A stretch of DNA of 64,000 bases, from NCBI GenBank assembly GCA_913057785.1, contig CAJXPD010000012.1:1-64000 (forward strand). Direction: 5' to 3'. Shown here one piece after another: positions 16,872-26,600 of the stretch (position 1 is its first letter; every line of letters begins with the position of its first letter). The notes below the pieces were generated by a model. It ran no database searches, had not been told where the DNA came from, and saw only the letters and a program-made list of their open reading frames with translations. A program made the position numbers and the translations under genes. The DNA is from an uncultured Lewinella sp. (lineage in GTDB: Bacteria; Bacteroidota; Bacteroidia; Chitinophagales; Saprospiraceae).

Positions 16872-19271
16872 CTATTTGATCTCGATCAAAGTAACACCAT
16901 CTCCTCCTAACTCAGCTTCTGGATGGCGGATATTCATTTCTACATTATAGTATTCCCTTAGTTTTTGTCTAACTACCTTGCGAAGAACTCCATTCCCCTT
17001 GCCGTGTACGATGCGGAGGTTCGTAGAATTGGCAATCAAGGCGCGATCGACGAAATCTTCAACCATTTTCATAGCTTCTTCCATTCTCATCCCTCTAATG
17101 TCGATCTTAGATTGGAACCCAGAGGTATTGGAAATCTGCCCGGTGTGTACACTTTTTGTGGACCGGATTTCCAAGGGTTCTTTGGCGAGCTGGAGATCTC
17201 GGAGCTTGATCGTCATTTTAAGATCACCCACCCAGACAACAGCCTTTTTCTTATCTAGAGATTCTACTTTTCCAGTAGCACCACCGGTTCTCAGTTTTAC
17301 AAAATCCCCAACCTTAATGGGTCTATCCTCCACATTGGTGGGTTTGACTTCCGGTTGATAGTATATCTTTTCTCGTAAATCGTGTACTTCCTCGGCCAAC
17401 TCCTTTCGTTCTTCTTTGGCCTGGGCGGCCAATTTCTTAGCTTCTTCGAGATTCTGTTTCTCTCTAATCTCTCGAATTACGCGCTGTATATCTTTGTTGT
17501 TTTGGGCAACCTGTTGAAGCTCCTGCTCTTTACTCTCTAACTTGAGCTTCTTTTTCCTGAAATCCAGATCCTTACTCATCTGCTCATAAGACCGAATAAG
17601 TCTTTCCAAAGAGGATTGCTTGTTGGTTAACGTTTCCAATTGATCCTCTAACTCTTTCTTTTCTCTTTGTAGATCCACCAAAAGCTCATCCACTGCTTTT
17701 TCATTCTTTCCAATCTTATGCCTAGCATATTTCAGTACCTTATTGGGTAAGCCACTTTTCTGAGCAATTTCAAAGGCATAGGAACTTCCCGGGCGACCAA
17801 CCTTTAATTCATAGGTCGGCGATAAATTATCATTGTCAAACAGCATGCAGCCATTGACAATTCCACGTGTTTTAAAGGCAAAGATCTTGAGGTTAGAATA
17901 GTGCGTCGTAATTACACCATGTACTTCTTTGAAATTCAGTTCTCGTAGTACCGCCTCAGCAATAGCACCCCCAATCTTTGGATCTGTACCGGACCCAAAT
18001 TCGTCGATCAATATAAGCGTCTTATCATCTGCTTTTTCCAAAAAGGCACGCGCATTAGCTAATCTTGAACTATAGGTACTAAGATCGTCTTCCAAAGACT
18101 GCTGATCCCCAATGTCAGCAAAAATCTTGTTGAACACCCCCATCTCCGACTCCGGATCCACAGGGATAAGCATTCCTGCCTGTAGCATCAATTGGAGCAG
18201 CCCGACCGACTTCATCGTGATCGACTTACCACCTGCGTTCGGCCCACTTAACACCAGGAGGCGGTTCTTCCCACGAAGGGATAGAGTAAAAGGCACCGTT
18301 TTCTTACCTAGCGTCTGGTTTTTCAACAATAGAAGAGGATGGAATCCTTTCAGGACTCCGAGATTCGGCTGTCCTTGTAATTTGGGCAGGTCCGCCTTCA
18401 TCTTCACCGCTAGTCTACCTTTAGCCTGGATAAGATCAAAGCGAATTAATAGGCCTTGATATACGTGGAAATAAGGAATATAGGGTCGGAGCGTAGCACT
18501 CAGTTCCTTTAAGAGTCGATAGATTTCCCGCTTGTATTGCGTTTCTAGATCAAAAATATCATTGTTGATATCGATAACACCCTCCGGTTCAATATAGGCT
18601 GTTTTACCAGTCGTAGATTCATCGTGAATAATCCCTCGAATCCTACGTTTATGTTCAGAGGGCACACTTAGGACCCGCCGTCCATTCCTAAAACTCTCTA
18701 CATTATCCGTCAACCAGCCATTCTTTCGATATTGATTGATCAGAGACCGGAACTGCTTTTCTAATTCTCTTTTTTTGCTTTGGCTCCGCGTATGAATACG
18801 AAGCAGTTCTTCCGAAGCATCGGGTTTAATATTTCCTTCTTCATCGATAATCCGCTCAATCGCGAGGATTAGTTCTCCATCGAAGGTAATGGACTGGACA
18901 ATGCTGTAAAGCTCTGGATAAACCTCCTGCCGATCTCCATTGAAGAACTTCAAAATATCACGTAAAGTGGTGAGGGTAAGATTTATCTTTTGCAATCCTT
19001 CAACCGGAAGAACATAGCCTTCCAGTTCCAGCATCCTCAACTCCTCCTTAATATCGTAATAAGTCTGAATCGGGAAAGGATCTCCCTTCGACAAGATTAA
19101 GCTGAAGGCTTTGACCTCCTTCAATGCAGCTGTTATATGTTCAAGATTAGTATCTGGTTGTATAGCTCTTACACGTTCCTTCCCTAAATCTCCCACACAC
19201 TCCTGCTCTAGTAACTCTAAAACCTTATCAAATTCTAACTTTTCGTACAGGTCGCTCGGCTCAAGTTGCAT
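16872..19271 (-). CDS. mutS2: Endonuclease MutS2
   Basis: About 799 residues from ATG 19271 (MQLEPSDLYEKLEFDKV); the frame is open 24 codons further up, but that part is not family-like. No mismatch-recognition domain; it begins with the MutS core/lever region. The ATPase has LSGPNAGGKSITMKSVG (Walker A, about residue 345) and LILIDEFGSGTDPKIGG (Walker B/signature). A long coiled coil (KNEKAVDELLVDLQREKKEL onwards) leads to the C-terminal Smr nuclease domain (IDIRGMRMEEAM, LRIVHGKGNGVLRKVV). MutS2 is linked to suppression of recombination and to rescue of collided ribosomes; which applies here is not visible. Divergent from aroC. Confidence 0.95.
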   Translation of the reverse strand: MQLEPSDLYEKLEFDKVLELLEQECVGDLGKERVRAIQPDTNLEHITAALKEVKAFSLILSKGDPFPIQTYYDIKEELRMLELEGYVLPVEGLQKINLTLTTLRDILKFFNGDRQEVYPELYSIVQSITFDGELILAIERIIDEEGNIKPDASEELLRIHTRSQSKKRELEKQFRSLINQYRKNGWLTDNVESFRNGRRVLSVPSEHKRRIRGIIHDESTTGKTAYIEPEGVIDINNDIFDLETQYKREIYRLLKELSATLRPYIPYFHVYQGLLIRFDLIQAKGRLAVKMKADLPKLQGQPNLGVLKGFHPLLLLKNQTLGKKTVPFTLSLRGKNRLLVLSGPNAGGKSITMKSVGLLQLMLQAGMLIPVDPESEMGVFNKIFADIGDQQSLEDDLSTYSSRLANARAFLEKADDKTLILIDEFGSGTDPKIGGAIAEAVLRELNFKEVHGVITTHYSNLKIFAFKTRGIVNGCMLFDNDNLSPTYELKVGRPGSSYAFEIAQKSGLPNKVLKYARHKIGKNEKAVDELLVDLQREKKELEDQLETLTNKQSSLERLIRSYEQMSKDLDFRKKKLKLESKEQELQQVAQNNKDIQRVIREIREKQNLEEAKKLAAQAKEERKELAEEVHDLREKIYYQPEVKPTNVEDRPIKVGDFVKLRTGGATGKVESLDKKKAVVWVGDLKMTIKLRDLQLAKEPLEIRSTKSVHTGQISNTSGFQSKIDIRGMRMEEAMKMVEDFVDRALIANSTNLRIVHGKGNGVLRKVVRQKLREYYNVEMNIRHPEAELGGDGVTLIEIK

Positions 19272-19436
19272 CACTTTCAGTTTTATCTTAGTAATGAGGA
19301 GCAAGATTCTCTTCTTATTATCTACAAAAATCCGTAAAGACAATCATACAAACAAGTTTTAAAGCTAAGAGTTCCCTTGCTAGGTATAATTGCTTACTTT
19401 CTATACTTCTGACATTAGACTTAAGTAGGTATTCAC

Positions 19437-19444
19437 TACCTTTG
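19437..19444 (+). promoter_or_regulatory. Probable -7 box of aroC
   Basis: TACCTTTG matches TAnnTTTG exactly, 78 bases before the aroC start. No TTG is found at the right distance upstream, so this is a partial match. Confidence 0.4.
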
Positions 19445-19521
19445 CGAGCTCAAAAATCTTTTCGGGTCAATTAGAGGAAGGCCTCGGATAGAATCCGTGA
19501 ACAAGCAAAAAATAGCATATC

Positions 19522-20601
19522 GTGGCAGGTAATACTTTTGGATCGAGTTTCCGTATCAGCACATTTGGCGAATCCCATGGCAAAGCCATTGGCGTGATCC
19601 TGGACGGATGCCCAGCCGGCCTGGAAATAGATGAAGAGTTCATCCAACAAGAACTGGATAGAAGACGACCAGGACAATCAAACATTGTAACGCAGCGCAA
19701 AGAAAGTGATACTGTACAGATTCTTTCGGGGGTCTTTGAAGGAAAGGCAACCGGCACTCCGATTGCAATGGTCATTTTTAATGCGGATGCTCGGTCAAAA
19801 GACTATAGCCATATTGCAGATAAATTTCGCCCGTCACACGCAGACTTCACCTACACCGCAAAGTACGGTGTAAGAGATTATCGGGGGGGTGGACGTTCCT
19901 CTGCTAGAGAAACAGCAGCGAGAGTTGCGGCAGGAGCCATTGCCAAATTGTTCTTAGCTGCTCAAGGTATCCAGGTGCAAGCCTACGTGAGCCAGGTCGG
20001 ACATCTTGCTACCCAAAAGTCCTATCAAGAACTTGATCTAGAACAAACAGAATCTACGCCAGTACGTTGCCCAGACCTAGATATGGCAACAGAAATGATT
20101 GCCTACATCAAAGAGGTCAGGAAAGCTGGTGACACTATTGGCGGAGTGGTAAATGCCGTGGTCAAGGGCTGTCCAGTAGGCATCGGAGAACCTGCTTTTG
20201 ATAAGCTACATGCTGATTTGGCCAAAGCCATGTTGAGTATAAATGCCTGTAAGGGCTTTGAATATGGATCTGGTTTTGATGGAGTAAGTATGAGAGGATC
20301 AGAGCACAATGATCTTTTCTACGAAGAGGATGGACAGATAAAGACCAAGACTAATCACTCTGGAGGAATACAAGGAGGAATTTCCAATGGCATGGATATC
20401 TACTTCCGTACCGCTTTCAAACCTGTGGCGACAATTGTTAGCGAACAGCACTCTGTCAATGAACAAGGAGAGCAAGTTACTGTTGTAGGTAAAGGGAGAC
20501 ATGATCCATGCGTGGTGCCAAGAGCGGTGCCGATCGTGGAAAGCATGACAGCCCTAGTGCTGGCAGATCATCTATTGCGTCAAAGAACCGTTCAGTTATA
20601 A
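19522..20601 (+). CDS. aroC: Chorismate synthase
   Basis: 359 residues from a GTG start at 19522 ([20 protein letters not shown]). It removes phosphate from 5-enolpyruvylshikimate 3-phosphate using reduced FMN, the last common step to aromatic amino acids. Signatures: [19 protein letters not shown] with the active-site His, [36 protein letters not shown], and the C-terminal FKPVATI followed by [18 protein letters not shown]. Length and ends are complete. No other aro gene is adjacent; a -7 box lies about 80 bases upstream. Confidence 0.97.
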   Translation: MAGNTFGSSFRISTFGESHGKAIGVILDGCPAGLEIDEEFIQQELDRRRPGQSNIVTQRKESDTVQILSGVFEGKATGTPIAMVIFNADARSKDYSHIADKFRPSHADFTYTAKYGVRDYRGGGRSSARETAARVAAGAIAKLFLAAQGIQVQAYVSQVGHLATQKSYQELDLEQTESTPVRCPDLDMATEMIAYIKEVRKAGDTIGGVVNAVVKGCPVGIGEPAFDKLHADLAKAMLSINACKGFEYGSGFDGVSMRGSEHNDLFYEEDGQIKTKTNHSGGIQGGISNGMDIYFRTAFKPVATIVSEQHSVNEQGEQVTVVGKGRHDPCVVPRAVPIVESMTALVLADHLLRQRTVQL

Positions 20602-20749
20602 TTCATTGGTCTTTGAATATAGTTGCATCTTCTCCGTTATTAAGATAGGAAGACTTTGTTTTAGCTTAGTCATTCCAGTATTTTGGATGGTTTCGTAGTA
20701 GCACCAAACTTAAACTACGAACGAGAAACCCTTGACAAAAACCCTCATC

Positions 20750-23260
20750 ATGACTGTTAAAATGCGCTTCTTCATAGGCCTATGCCTAGGTCTATTTCTC
20801 TGTGTTTCCTTTCAATACATATCCACACCGGAAGCCTTACAAAAGGTTCTAGAGCACTACAAATCTTACAACAAGATAGGATCTGACAAAGTCTACGTTC
20901 AAACGGATAAGCCCTATTACACTTCGGGCGAGACCATTTGGTTGAAGGCCTACCTGGTCGAAGCCATTAGGCATCTCAAAAGTCCTCACTCTCAGATAGT
21001 ATATGTTGAACTGATCAATCCGACGGACAGCATAGTGGCTTCGCGTCGGCTCATGATAGAAGATGTAGGCGCCTCGGGCGATATCCGTCTATCCCCCGAT
21101 TGGCCGTCCGGAAATTACACCCTTCGTGCGTATACCCATTATATGCGAAACGCGGAGGAACAGTACTTTTATCGCCAGTCTATTCCCGTCTGGTTCCAGG
21201 ACCTTGAAAATCGGGGACCATCCGATGCTTCCATTGCGGGTTCAGGCTTCGCCGAAGATCAAAGCTCGGTAGCTCGGCCAAATTTGCAGTTCTACCCGGA
21301 AGGAGGAGAGCTTGTGGCTGGTCTTAAGTCCAAAATGGGCATTAAGTTGACAGACGATAATGGCAATGGGCTAGCTATGGAGGGCAACCTGTTGGAAGAA
21401 AATGGACAGCCGGTAGCTGTATTTAGAACTTTTGATTTTGGGCTGGGCGTTGTATCCTTCACACCTGAGGCGGGCAAATCCTACCAAGCCGAAATAGAAG
21501 TGGGTGGAGTAAAACAGACCTATCCTATCCCTAATATTCTGTCCAAAGGCTACAACCTTAATATCAGCAACTTAGGGAAATCCTTGGAACTGAGGGTTCA
21601 AGCCAGTGCAACGGAGGGCCTTGAAGGATGCTTTTTGATTGGGCATATTCGTGGAGGCGTTTTCCTTCAGCAGGTTTTTGAGCCAGAGCAAGCCAGCAGC
21701 TTTTCTTCACAACTTTCTACCACCAACTTACCGGATGGCGTTGCTCAATTCACACTTTACAAGTCGGATGGAGAACCTATCTGTGAAAGGCTTGTTTTCG
21801 TAGATAATCCCACGGATGACCTTACTGTAAACCTTTCAGCTAACAAAGGCCAGTACGCCACTCGGCAAAAGGTTAGCTTGAACGTTGATCTTCAGGACAA
21901 ATCTGGTAGGCCAGTCGTTGCAGATCTTTCGCTGTCCATCACGGACCTATCAGCAGTCCCCAATTCTCCAACCTCCGAAAACATTAAGAGCTGGTTGCTT
22001 CTCAATTCAGACCTTAGAGGAGAGGTCAAAAATCCAGGTTTTTTCTTTTCAGAACCCTTCAATGGGAAAAGAAGATATCTCCTTGACGCCCTTATGTTGA
22101 CACACGGCTGGAGGAAGTTCGTTTGGACCGAAATTCCGGAAAACCCAATGGCTTACCCTGGTGAACAAGGCATCATGATTAAAGGATCAACAACGAAACT
22201 TGGACAACCAGACCAACCGATACCTACCTATGCCAGATTGAATGTGCTAGAGTCAGACCTCTTCCAAAATGAACAACAGACGGATGACCAAGGACGCTTC
22301 TCTTTTGGTCCATATCTGTTCCAGGATACGGTAGAAATGGTTTTACAGGCTCGTAGATTGAAGAAGAATACGAAGAAAAACAAGGGTAAATTAGCAGGTG
22401 ATCGCTATGTAAATATCGAGTTGATGCCAGATCTTTCACCGCCAGATGTTATTCCCTTTGACTTTACAGCTCCGCTAGCGAGTTCTAACTCCCTGGATAA
22501 ATATCTAAGTATCAGTCAAGAGCGAAAAAGAAATGATCGAATCTTCGATGGAATGAGTGTAAACTTTGACGAGATCACAGTTACAGGCAGAAGAAAACAG
22601 AAAACAGACGAGGAAGTCATCGAAGATATTGTGTCCTACTATGGCGAACCAACGCATCGTCTAATGATAGATTCTCTGATGGGTACCGATGGGAGTAGTT
22701 TATTTGATATCTTAATGCGCATGCCAGGGGTAATCGTTTCAGGATCTTATCCGAATCAATCGGTGCAAATTAGAGGTAGTGTCAGCTTCAATGCAAGTAC
22801 TGCTCCGCTCTTCTTGCTGGATGGAAATCCAATTGACCAAAATTTTGCAGCCTCTATGCGTTCGAATGAAGTATTTCTAATAGACCTACTTAGTGGTCCA
22901 GAGGCTTCCATTTATGGATCAAGAGCCAGTAATGGTGTTATAGCGCTCTACAGTAGAAGAGGCTCCAGAGAGTCCTCGGTTACAGAACGTAAGCCTGGCA
23001 TCGTAAACTTCACGCACCCTGGCCTATACAAAGCCCGGGAATTCTTCAGCCCTAATTACGCCAAAAGGAAAGCGGATCATCAAAAACCTGACCTAAGGAC
23101 TACCTTGTTCTGGGCTCCAAAAATTGCCTTAGATGGTACTAAGCCCGCTGAGCTAGAATTTTATACTTGCGATAATTCGGGAAGCTATCTAATAAAACTC
23201 GAAGGGATCAGCAGCACTGGTCAATTGGTTTATGAAACATCCATTATAGAAGTCAAATAA
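20750..23260 (+). CDS. MG2-domain protein with TonB-receptor-type plug domain, no barrel
   Basis: About 836 residues from ATG 20750 (a TTG at 20732 and an ATG at 20762 are also in frame). A signal peptide/anchor (FFIGLCLGLFLCVSF) is followed by a macroglobulin MG2-like domain (DKVYVQTDKPYYTSGETIWLK). Several beta-rich domains follow. A TonB-dependent-receptor plug is recognisable near residues 640-750 (SLFDILMRMPGVIV, APLFLLDGNPID, IDLLSGPEASIYGSRASNGV). No 22-strand barrel follows; the protein ends about 90 residues later. Such proteins are common in Bacteroidota and of unproved function; a role in surface protein or ligand handling with a separate transporter is only inference. Confidence 0.8.
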   Translation: MTVKMRFFIGLCLGLFLCVSFQYISTPEALQKVLEHYKSYNKIGSDKVYVQTDKPYYTSGETIWLKAYLVEAIRHLKSPHSQIVYVELINPTDSIVASRRLMIEDVGASGDIRLSPDWPSGNYTLRAYTHYMRNAEEQYFYRQSIPVWFQDLENRGPSDASIAGSGFAEDQSSVARPNLQFYPEGGELVAGLKSKMGIKLTDDNGNGLAMEGNLLEENGQPVAVFRTFDFGLGVVSFTPEAGKSYQAEIEVGGVKQTYPIPNILSKGYNLNISNLGKSLELRVQASATEGLEGCFLIGHIRGGVFLQQVFEPEQASSFSSQLSTTNLPDGVAQFTLYKSDGEPICERLVFVDNPTDDLTVNLSANKGQYATRQKVSLNVDLQDKSGRPVVADLSLSITDLSAVPNSPTSENIKSWLLLNSDLRGEVKNPGFFFSEPFNGKRRYLLDALMLTHGWRKFVWTEIPENPMAYPGEQGIMIKGSTTKLGQPDQPIPTYARLNVLESDLFQNEQQTDDQGRFSFGPYLFQDTVEMVLQARRLKKNTKKNKGKLAGDRYVNIELMPDLSPPDVIPFDFTAPLASSNSLDKYLSISQERKRNDRIFDGMSVNFDEITVTGRRKQKTDEEVIEDIVSYYGEPTHRLMIDSLMGTDGSSLFDILMRMPGVIVSGSYPNQSVQIRGSVSFNASTAPLFLLDGNPIDQNFAASMRSNEVFLIDLLSGPEASIYGSRASNGVIALYSRRGSRESSVTERKPGIVNFTHPGLYKAREFFSPNYAKRKADHQKPDLRTTLFWAPKIALDGTKPAELEFYTCDNSGSYLIKLEGISSTGQLVYETSIIEVK

Positions 23261-23285
23261 TGTGGAAGTGGTAAGGGAATAGACT

Positions 23286-23642
23286 CTATAGTTCTTCTAT
23301 CATCGATTGTCCGCTTGACCCGTCCCCGCTTGTCCAGGTCCAATGCTCCTCAAAACGGATCTTTCCGTCCGTTGAAGTACTTGGGATGGAGTGGCATTTG
23401 CCGGTCATGAATTCTCCTGCTAGATTCTGGTGTTGATATCGGAAGTGGAGAACTCCATTTGTTTCCATATATCCGCTGAGCGTGCCGAAGCGTACCTGTC
23501 CGCCTTCGTAGGTAGCCCAGATGATGTCCGCCTTCTGATGGTAGCGGAACCGTGTATCCCCATCTACTTCACCATTGTCAGTATTGGCTAGAGAGCGAAA
23601 AACCTTCCCCTCTAGGTTAAAAGGGAATTTATCTGTTGGCAT
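23286..23642 (-). CDS. Small beta-rich protein of the family often labelled n-acetylglutamate synthase
   Basis: 118 residues, all predicted beta strand. Repeated pattern of small glycine turns and aromatic strands (VFRSLANTDNGEV, TRFRYHQKADIIWATYEGG, GVLHFRYQHQNLAGEFMTG, RFEEHWTWTSGDGSSGQSM). I recognise the pattern from proteins in many Bacteroidota and Firmicutes that carry the label n-acetylglutamate synthase, but there is no acetyltransferase motif here, so I do not endorse that activity. A lipocalin-like small-ligand barrel is a reasonable guess. Its start overlaps the end of tamB by 14 bases, so it is translated from the same message. Confidence 0.7.
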   Translation of the reverse strand: MPTDKFPFNLEGKVFRSLANTDNGEVDGDTRFRYHQKADIIWATYEGGQVRFGTLSGYMETNGVLHFRYQHQNLAGEFMTGKCHSIPSTSTDGKIRFEEHWTWTSGDGSSGQSMIEEL

Positions 23643-26600
23643 CTTTCTTTAGGTTTTTCAAGAATTCATTGAATTTATTGAATTGACGGCGATAACTTAA
23701 ACCCGCTCCAACTTGCAATCTACGCACTCCGCCGATTTCAGGCTCCAGCCGTTGGTAAACTCTAAGCTTGAGGGTTCTAGCATCGTTGATTACGTACTCG
23801 ATCACGATATCATTCCCGACAAATGTACCATTTCCACCAATAGAGGAAGAAGAAGCTACTGTACCGATATCGACATTGCCCCCCACTTCAATAGAAAGAC
23901 GGTCATTAATCCGCTTCCTGACACTCACTTCAAATTCATCTCCGCCCAATAAGTCTTGTCCATCGCCCAAGTCTGCACTCCGATATTGACGATAGTTGAA
24001 GTCAAAATCTATGTCCTGATCTGAGAAGAGTCTAGTAACCAGCAATGAAAGTTGATTGGACAAAAATTCACTCATGGTATTGTACAGAACGGTACCCCCA
24101 TTGAAGGCTAAACCAGAGGGTAAGAACTGTTGCACGACAATCAGTCCAAAAACCTGGCGATTTAACTCGTCCTGATTCTGCTTAAGCAACCTTAGCTTAT
24201 TATCGGTATAAGTCTGTAATTGCCCAGTCAGGGAAGGGAAAGCTATATCAAAATTGATCAAAGGTCGAAGTAGCTCTCCTTCTAGTTGCAAGGTCAATTC
24301 GACATCCGTCGCATTATAGGCCTCATTCTTGGTTGCTGCATCAACACCAGAAAGATATTCTTGGATGAAGTTTGAGACTGGCGTTTTAAAATCCTTGTAA
24401 GCGGCTTCTAGGTTGATCTTTGCCCCAAAGGGATCTCCATCCCAGGTTATCTTGCCTCCTCTCTTGATAGAAAAGTCCTTATTGACCACATTGTATAAAG
24501 TAAATAGGTAGTCTCCTCGTTCAATCGTATAATCCCCATACATTTGGAAGTCGCGACCTCGAGGCAGTGTCATACGGATATTTCCTCGTCCGTTTCCTCG
24601 GATAATATCTCCTGCTTGTTCATCAAAGATCAATTCCATCTCTGCTTCCTCCGTAACGACCAAATCCATCTCCAGGCTTAAACCACTTAGTAATTCAGGG
24701 TTGGAGACCTTCTCATCCTCCTTTTTATTGTTCCGAGAAACGAAGCGAATTTCATCTATAGGAGAAGTCTCCACATCATAGCTTACCGGAATGGTAATTT
24801 TTGTGCTATCTCCTGCACTCGCATTGATATAGATGTTGGGTTGTCGGAAATTCCCATAGAAGAATACATCTCCGCTCCCTAAAGCATGACCATAGAAGAG
24901 TTCATTGTCGCCTTTTTTCGTATCTAAAGCTAAGAACCTGTCAGTGTGTAGCTCCGCCTTCAATCCCAAATTGCGTAAGTGATCATGGCTGATTCCTCCT
25001 CGCAATTCTGCACTATGCCCGTATTTATCATAAATAATGGTTTGGCTAGCATCAAAAAGCTCATTGTCAACCGTCACCAAACCTCGGTCAAAAGTATATT
25101 CAGTTTGCAGAAAGTCCACCGTCACCGCGCCATCATATACCAAGATTTCTCCACTAATATTCGGTTCTCCCTTACCATTGATCTTTAAATTTGACCAAAA
25201 ATCTCCACGTGTTCCGGAAACCGATTCACCAATCCAGAACTCTGCTATGTCTAGCGGATACCCAGAGAAATCAACACCAAAATCATAATAGCCCGCCTGG
25301 TCTTGAATCGGAAGATCTTGAGTCGCTCTGCCATCCTTATTGGCTAGATTAATGATACCGTCGCCAATCAGCTGCATGGTATCCCTTGTTAGAGATAGGA
25401 AAGTATTCAGTGGGCTTTTGACATTACCCGCGTCCGCTTGTAATTGTAATCCACCAAAATCTCGTTCGTTAATCAAGAAGGTATCTGCTGCGACCGACAA
25501 GCGAATATCTTCGAGTTTAAATACATCACCAATGAAAACCTCTGCATCAAATTCTCCTCTGAAGTCCAAGGGATCATAATCCCATATCTCATCAATAAAT
25601 GAAAAATCAAAATTGGAGACCTTCAGGCTGATTTCGTTTTCTTCCTCCTTATTAAACTCGACCGTTCGACGCTCATTTGAGATCTTAAAATTGCGCGTAT
25701 TGAGGTAGTTTTTACCGAAAACAATGAAATTGTCCTCAGACAAATTCCAATGCGTCTCCATGATTTCAAGCGTAGAGGGTTTAAACTGTATTTTATAATT
25801 CTGGCTATCCGGTAAATACAGTAATCCATCAATCTTAAGGCCTTCCACATAGCTGTTCCGCTGCGTATAAGTGAGGCCAAAATCCAAGGTGTCACTACTT
25901 AACAGGCTGGTCAAGTTGGCTTGCCCGAAAGGTGTCTTATCATTCACTACCGTGCTATCAATCACCAACGACATTGTGGCATTGTTTGATTTGGCATCAA
26001 AGCGGAAAGTGAAGTCTCGGAAGTCTACCGTATTGAACTTCAGGGAGGGTATTTCTACTACAAGACTCATCTCCTCGCGTTCCCCTTTATAGAACCCTTC
26101 TACCAAAGCATCCTGTATTGGGCCAAGGGAAGGGAGGAGCAATTGGTTGAGGCTTTTAGAGTCCTTGATTTGGATGTTGAAGTCGAAATTGTTGGCGATT
26201 TGGTTTGAGTCGATTTTACCCCGAATCTTAAGTCGGTTAGCAAATCCCGGATAATGATTCTCTACAAAGTATAAGAGTGTGTTGGGCAATTGCTCTACAT
26301 CATATTCACCATTGAAATCTGCGGTTAGTATTTCTGATTTCACCTGAACATGATTTTCTCCGAAAGCATCTACCATTGATTCTATCGTCAAGGAATCTAC
26401 ACGGTATTCCTTTTCCTGGTCTTCCAGTATGATTACATCGGTTAACTCGGCAGATCCGACCATATCTGAAATACGGTTGGTCTTCAGGTCCAGATCAAGT
26501 TTTGCTCCAATGATTAGGTCTTTTTTGGATAGGTTTAGGGTCTTTAAGTCTAGTTTTGTGACCGTGGCTTCAAAAATATAGTTCGGGATACTATCGGTAA

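Noticed and set aside
23286-23642. N-acetylglutamate synthase activity
   Set aside because: No GNAT acetyl-CoA motif in the 118 residues; the name is a database habit, not supported by the sequence.
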